From contig MVAA01000094.1 of NCBI GenBank assembly GCA_003266105.1, positions 10,214 to 19,014 of the forward strand: 8,801 bases of DNA, given 5' to 3'. Under the pieces are notes generated by a model that did no database searches, was not told where the DNA came from, and was given only the letters and a program-made list of their open reading frames with translations. This DNA comes from Methanosphaera sp. rholeuAM6 (lineage in GTDB: Archaea > Methanobacteriota > Methanobacteria > Methanobacteriales > Methanobacteriaceae). Below are positions 6,086-8,801 of the stretch, in pieces (within the stretch, counting starts at the first letter, position 1; each line of letters starts with the position of its first letter). Both the position numbers and the translations under genes were made by a program.

Positions 6086-7714
6086 CTATTCTTCATGATT
6101 TATAATATCCATAAACTCGTTTTTAGTGACATCAAACAATCCCCTGTTGGTAATTTTAACCTCAGGAACAACAGGCAATGCCATAAAGGACAATGTGGTA
6201 AAAGGACTATCCAACGAACAGCCCATACGATAAACCATCTCATTCAACTCTGCAGACACCTTGGCAACCTCAACAACAGAACAGTCACTCATAAGACCCG
6301 CAATAGGCAATGCCAAATCCATCTTCTCCTCATTGGAAATGGCTACAAGACCACCCTTGTTTTCAATAATCTTATTTGTAGCTTCCGCCATGTACTGACT
6401 GTTGGTACCTACAACAATAATGTTGTGAGAATCATGACTTACACTGGATGCAATGGCACCATTCTTAATACCAAAACCGCTGATAAAAGAGTTGCAGATG
6501 GTGTTTCCACCATACCTTTCAACAACACTGACTTTCAGAACATCCTCAAATACTGATGGAATGACAGTACCCTTGTCAACGGTAAGCTTAGCCTGTCCCC
6601 TGCCCGTAACAATGGAATTGGGGACAACACGCATAAGATTAACAACCGCACTCTTATGATTAGGATTTTCGGCCTTAACATCAAAATCATTGGCAGTTTT
6701 ACATTCCACCTTAAGGGTTGACTCCAAAGGTAATGGATTTGCACGATACAGTACTTTCTGTTTCTTGAATATTGTGTTACCATTAATGATGACACGCTTA
6801 ACTCTGAAATCGTCAAGATTGTCAATAAACACCAAATCCGCATTCCTGCCCGGTGATATGCTGCCGCAGTTAAGACCATAATGTTCTGCAGGATTAAGCG
6901 TAACCTTACGGATTGCTTCAAAAGGATCCATACCCAAATCAACAGCCTTTCTCAGACGAACATTAAGATGTCCTTTAAACAGTTCCTCAGGCTTAAGGTC
7001 ATCGGTAACAATAAAGTCAGTTGGAATGTTGGAAAACTCTTCAAGCATATGAGCCTCAGACCCTTCACGAATCATGATCTTCATGCCTAAACGTTTCTTT
7101 TCAAGAGCCTCTGCCTTGCTGACGCATTCATGCTCGGTAGTTATGCCATATCTGACATACTTCTGCAGTGATTCACCGCTAAGCAATGGAGCATGACCGT
7201 CAATCGGCTTATCATACTTCTTGGCAACATTAATCTTACTGATTACTTCTTCATCGTCGGTGATAACACCATTATAATCCATTACTTCAGACAATGCAAC
7301 AAAATCATCCCTTTTTAGTAAAAAGTCAATATCTTCACTGTCGATTCTGGCACCACTGGTTTCAAAATGTGTGGATGGGACACATGAAGGTGCAGTAAAG
7401 AAAAACCTGAGAGGTGCAAACTTGGCATCATTCAGCATGTATTCAATACCTTCCATTCCCATAACGTTGGCTATCTCATGGGGATCACATACCACTCCTG
7501 TGGTTCCATGTCTAAGAGCAATCTCTGCAAATCTAGAAGGGGTTAACATGGAACTTTCAATATGAATATGAGCATCAATAAAACCAGGAACAATAATATC
7601 ATTAAAATAGTCATCAACTTCTCTTATTGATTCTATTATTCCATGATTAATCTTTATTTCCCCAGGATATATTTCATCAGTAAAAACATTCAAAATATTT
7701 CCTCTAATAATCAT
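6086..7714 (-). CDS. ade: Adenine deaminase
   Basis: This 542-residue amidohydrolase converts adenine to hypoxanthine and ammonia (EC 3.5.4.2) in purine salvage in the cytosol. PGFIDAHIHIESS holds the metal-binding H49-x-H51 and CDPHEIANVMG follows at 76-86. EVMDY contains the bridging glutamate E143. DGHAP (H174) and TTEHEC (H195) give further ligands, and the TDD at 237-239 a candidate catalytic Asp. The C-terminal adenine-deaminase domain includes SVSHDSHNIIVVG (424-436), whose histidines are typical of this family rather than of other amidohydrolases. Length is normal for prokaryotic Ade (about 540-600). GGGAG at 7725-7729, 10 nt before the ATG, supports the start. A likely TATA box is the minus-strand AATTATATTC at about 7774-7783. 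The gene converges with the DUF447 gene with 6 nt between stops, so its terminator must lie inside that gene. Confidence 0.96.
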   Translation of the reverse strand: MIIRGNILNVFTDEIYPGEIKINHGIIESIREVDDYFNDIIVPGFIDAHIHIESSMLTPSRFAEIALRHGTTGVVCDPHEIANVMGMEGIEYMLNDAKFAPLRFFFTAPSCVPSTHFETSGARIDSEDIDFLLKRDDFVALSEVMDYNGVITDDEEVISKINVAKKYDKPIDGHAPLLSGESLQKYVRYGITTEHECVSKAEALEKKRLGMKIMIREGSEAHMLEEFSNIPTDFIVTDDLKPEELFKGHLNVRLRKAVDLGMDPFEAIRKVTLNPAEHYGLNCGSISPGRNADLVFIDNLDDFRVKRVIINGNTIFKKQKVLYRANPLPLESTLKVECKTANDFDVKAENPNHKSAVVNLMRVVPNSIVTGRGQAKLTVDKGTVIPSVFEDVLKVSVVERYGGNTICNSFISGFGIKNGAIASSVSHDSHNIIVVGTNSQYMAEATNKIIENKGGLVAISNEEKMDLALPIAGLMSDCSVVEVAKVSAELNEMVYRMGCSLDSPFTTLSFMALPVVPEVKITNRGLFDVTKNEFMDIINHEE

Positions 7715-7724
7715 TTTAATTTTT

Positions 7725-7783
7725 CTCCCGAATTATAATTCATGTACTAAATTACAGCGTCAACGGGATTAAAGAATATAATT
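7725..7783 (-). promoter_or_regulatory. ade: Putative promoter and ribosome binding site of ade
   Basis: On the minus strand an AATTATATTC box (7774-7783) would start transcription near 7752, giving a leader of about 38 nt. GGGAG at 7725-7729 lies 10 nt before the ATG and fixes the start. A second TATA-like palindrome at 7731-7740 is too close to the start codon to be the promoter of a leadered mRNA. Confidence 0.45.
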
Positions 7784-8240
7784 GTTATGTTGTAGAGTAA
7801 TCGATGCACTTTCCAGATTAGAATAACAACCTAAAAAATAAAAAAATGTTGTATGCCCCTAAAGATGTAAATATCATGCATCGCGTCAGCTTAATTCTTC
7901 AATCCAGTTAACATAATCTTTACGTTTTACAAGACAGGTTACTGGACAAAATTACTATAACAAATCCTATCCCAGAAAAAAACATAATCCTGTCCAACAC
8001 TTAATGTCTTATAAGATAAGATATGTTTAGTATTCTATAAATATTTTTAAACCATTTTAAACTTATACCATTGAAACAGGATGAAAACACTCAAATCATG
8101 GTTTAAAGAACGGACAATCTTATAAAAGAGGTATGGATGACAGAAAATTATAAATGCGGTTGAATTTTTTATGCCGAATATGATTTGATTCTTGTTGTGA
8201 AAAATTGCTTTAACATGAAAAAGAGCAACAATAATTTAAT
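7784..8240. other. Gene-free stretch with inverted repeats and an A/T tract
   Basis: No ORF with coding character, tRNA or rRNA is seen here. What it holds: a 7-bp inverted repeat, CGATGCA (7802-7808) and TGCATCG (7877-7883); an A6-T-A7 tract (7833-7846) flanked by ACAAC/GTTGT arms (7826-7830, 7848-7852), which on the minus strand reads as a T-rich terminator-like element; several competing inverted repeats at 7903-7997; a TATA-like TTTATAGAAT on the minus strand near 8036-8045; and CTTATAAAAG on the plus strand at 8119-8128. Together these could frame a minus-strand RNA of roughly 160-190 nt ending at the T-tract, or remnants of a decayed gene. Confidence 0.4.
7903..7997. repeat. Cluster of mutually exclusive inverted repeats
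   Basis: TCCAGTTAAC (7903-7912) pairs with GTTACTGGA (7938-7946) with one bulged T. TGGACA (7943-7948) pairs with TGTCCA (7991-7996). GACAGG (7933-7938) pairs with CCTGTC (7989-7994). The middle arm is shared, so the first two pairings exclude each other, and the outer pairing would enclose it. Each arm is short, so this is suggestive rather than firm. Confidence 0.45.
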
Positions 8241-8251
8241 CTCAAAAAAAC

Positions 8252-8300
8252 AATATATAAATTAGGAATTAAATATATGATAAAAAAAAATCATAAGGGG
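8252..8300 (+). promoter_or_regulatory. Promoter and weak ribosome site of the membrane-anchored protein gene
   Basis: An AATATATAAAT box (8252-8262), preceded by an A7 run that can serve as the transcription factor B element, is the best TATA match in the window. Transcription would begin near 8283, leaving about 28 nt of leader. AAGGGG at 8295-8300, 10 nt before the ATG, is a modest Shine-Dalgarno match. Confidence 0.6.
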
Positions 8301-8310
8301 CAAGACACAT

Positions 8311-8730
8311 ATGGAAACAAAGTATCTGATAGCAATGCTCATAGCAGCAGGAATGCTAATGTACATAGGAACAACAATGTTCTACAGCACGGGATTTGGA
8401 ATAACTGATTTGAATCTGGAGGATAGTTCTGACACACAGTTTCAACTTTCATACATGCTAAGATCCGTAAGAAGCTTTGACTACGTTGACTGTGAATACT
8501 CAATAGTTTCAGAGGACGGGGAAGAAATAGCAACCGGAAACACGATACTGAAGGATATAGCAGATGGAAGTTTCCAAATCAACGAAACGCTTGATAAAAC
8601 AAAACCCGGCGCAAAGGCAAAGGGTGTGCAAATAAGAATATACACAGAACCATTCAATCCTGAAAATAAAAATTCGGATGGAACCTATGCTCAAAGTCCA
8701 TTCTTTGAACAAAAAACAGTGATTGACTAA
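8311..8730 (+). CDS. Membrane-anchored small extracellular protein of unknown function
   Basis: This 139-residue protein begins with one hydrophobic segment (about 4-24, YLIAMLIAAGMLMYIG) that looks like an uncleaved signal anchor. About 115 polar residues follow, predicted outside the cell. The soluble part is rich in beta-type stretches such as CEYSIVSEDGEEIATGNT and VQIRIYTEPF, separated by a charged stretch. This would suit a small beta-sandwich domain of the kind that handles ligand or cell-wall contacts. I do not recognise a named family. There is a single Cys (C61) after the anchor, no lipobox and no obvious class III prepilin site. It has its own good TATA box and a strong terminator, so it is probably a monocistronic, well-expressed gene. 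The frame is confident because of the promoter, anchor and terminator; the function is unknown. Confidence 0.75.
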   Translation: METKYLIAMLIAAGMLMYIGTTMFYSTGFGITDLNLEDSSDTQFQLSYMLRSVRSFDYVDCEYSIVSEDGEEIATGNTILKDIADGSFQINETLDKTKPGAKAKGVQIRIYTEPFNPENKNSDGTYAQSPFFEQKTVID

Positions 8731-8740
8731 CAATCGTTTT

Positions 8741-8801
8741 TGATATGGGTATTGGACTCATATCACGTACTTTTTTTTTCATTTTTTCATTTTTCATTTT
8801 T
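8741..8801 (+). terminator. Hairpin and repeated T-tract terminator
   Basis: TGATATGGG (8741-8749) pairs with CTCATATCA (8757-8765) with one G-U wobble and a 7-nt loop. It is followed by T9, T6, T5 and T5 runs separated by CA, up to the window edge. It starts 10 nt after the stop codon of the membrane-anchored protein gene. Multiple U tracts are the usual archaeal termination signal, and the hairpin makes this stronger than most. The final T run continues at the edge. Confidence 0.8.

Noticed and set aside
6535..6942. Second minus-strand frame of 135 codons inside ade
   Set aside because: It overlaps ade on the same strand in another frame, and the ade frame carries all conserved motifs across this part.
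7715..8000. Purine riboswitch upstream of ade
   Set aside because: The conserved core bases of the known guanine/adenine riboswitch are not seen, and the likely ade promoter lies closer to the gene.
8137..8265. Short ORF with an in-frame TGA (MTENYKCG-TGA-...), possibly selenocysteine or a broken gene
   Set aside because: Only eight codons precede the TGA. No recoding hairpin is evident, the downstream frame has ordinary AT-rich composition, and the TATA box of the next gene lies inside it.
8277..8294. ATGAT/ATCAT hairpin around an A8 loop near the start of the surface protein transcript
   Set aside because: It straddles the predicted transcription start, so much of it would not be in the mRNA, and a 5-bp AT-rich stem is weak.
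7715..8310. tRNA or other stable structured RNA gene in the largest gap
   Set aside because: No T-loop GTTCRA motif, acceptor stem or CCA end was found on either strand. Only short inverted repeats are present.

Overview
The window looks like a low-GC methanogenic archaeon of the order Methanobacteriales, most like Methanosphaera or Methanobrevibacter. GMP synthetase is split into separate amidotransferase (GuaAA) and ATP-pyrophosphatase (GuaAB) genes, an archaeal arrangement. A DUF447 flavoprotein-type gene, archaeal TATA boxes, Shine-Dalgarno (SD) sites of the GGAG/GGTG/GTGAT type and T-rich ends support this. The genus is inferred from general resemblance, not from a search.

Layout. Positions 1-138 carry six 23-bp tandem units, four of them identical, upstream of a plus-strand DUF4143-type AAA ATPase (222-1508). 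A minus-strand block runs from 5200 back to 1559: guaAA, guaAB, a DUF815-type AAA ATPase and a compact M14/AstE-like zinc hydrolase. A 10-G tract lies just past the stop codon of the DUF815 gene. A 108-bp divergent promoter region (5201-5308) separates guaAA from a plus-strand pair: a 55-residue two-helix membrane protein (5309-5476) and a DUF447 gene (5489-6079). The DUF447 gene converges on adenine deaminase (ade, minus strand, 6086-7714) with only 6 nt between stop codons. A gene-free stretch (7715-8310) holds interlocking inverted repeats, an A/T tract and promoter elements. The window ends with a membrane-anchored surface protein (8311-8730) and a hairpin plus T-tract terminator.

How the genes work together. 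The clear metabolic theme is purines: GuaAA and GuaAB together make GMP from XMP, and Ade salvages adenine to hypoxanthine. The two AAA ATPases, the M14-like enzyme, the DUF447 protein and the two small membrane or surface proteins have no assigned role in this pathway, and linking them to it is guilt by association only. I did not find a convincing new defence or mobile system. The items most worth checking are the 23-bp repeat array beside the DUF4143 ATPase, the probably leaderless 55-residue membrane protein, the palindrome at the guaAA promoter, the G10 tract, and the mutually exclusive pairings at 7903-7997.
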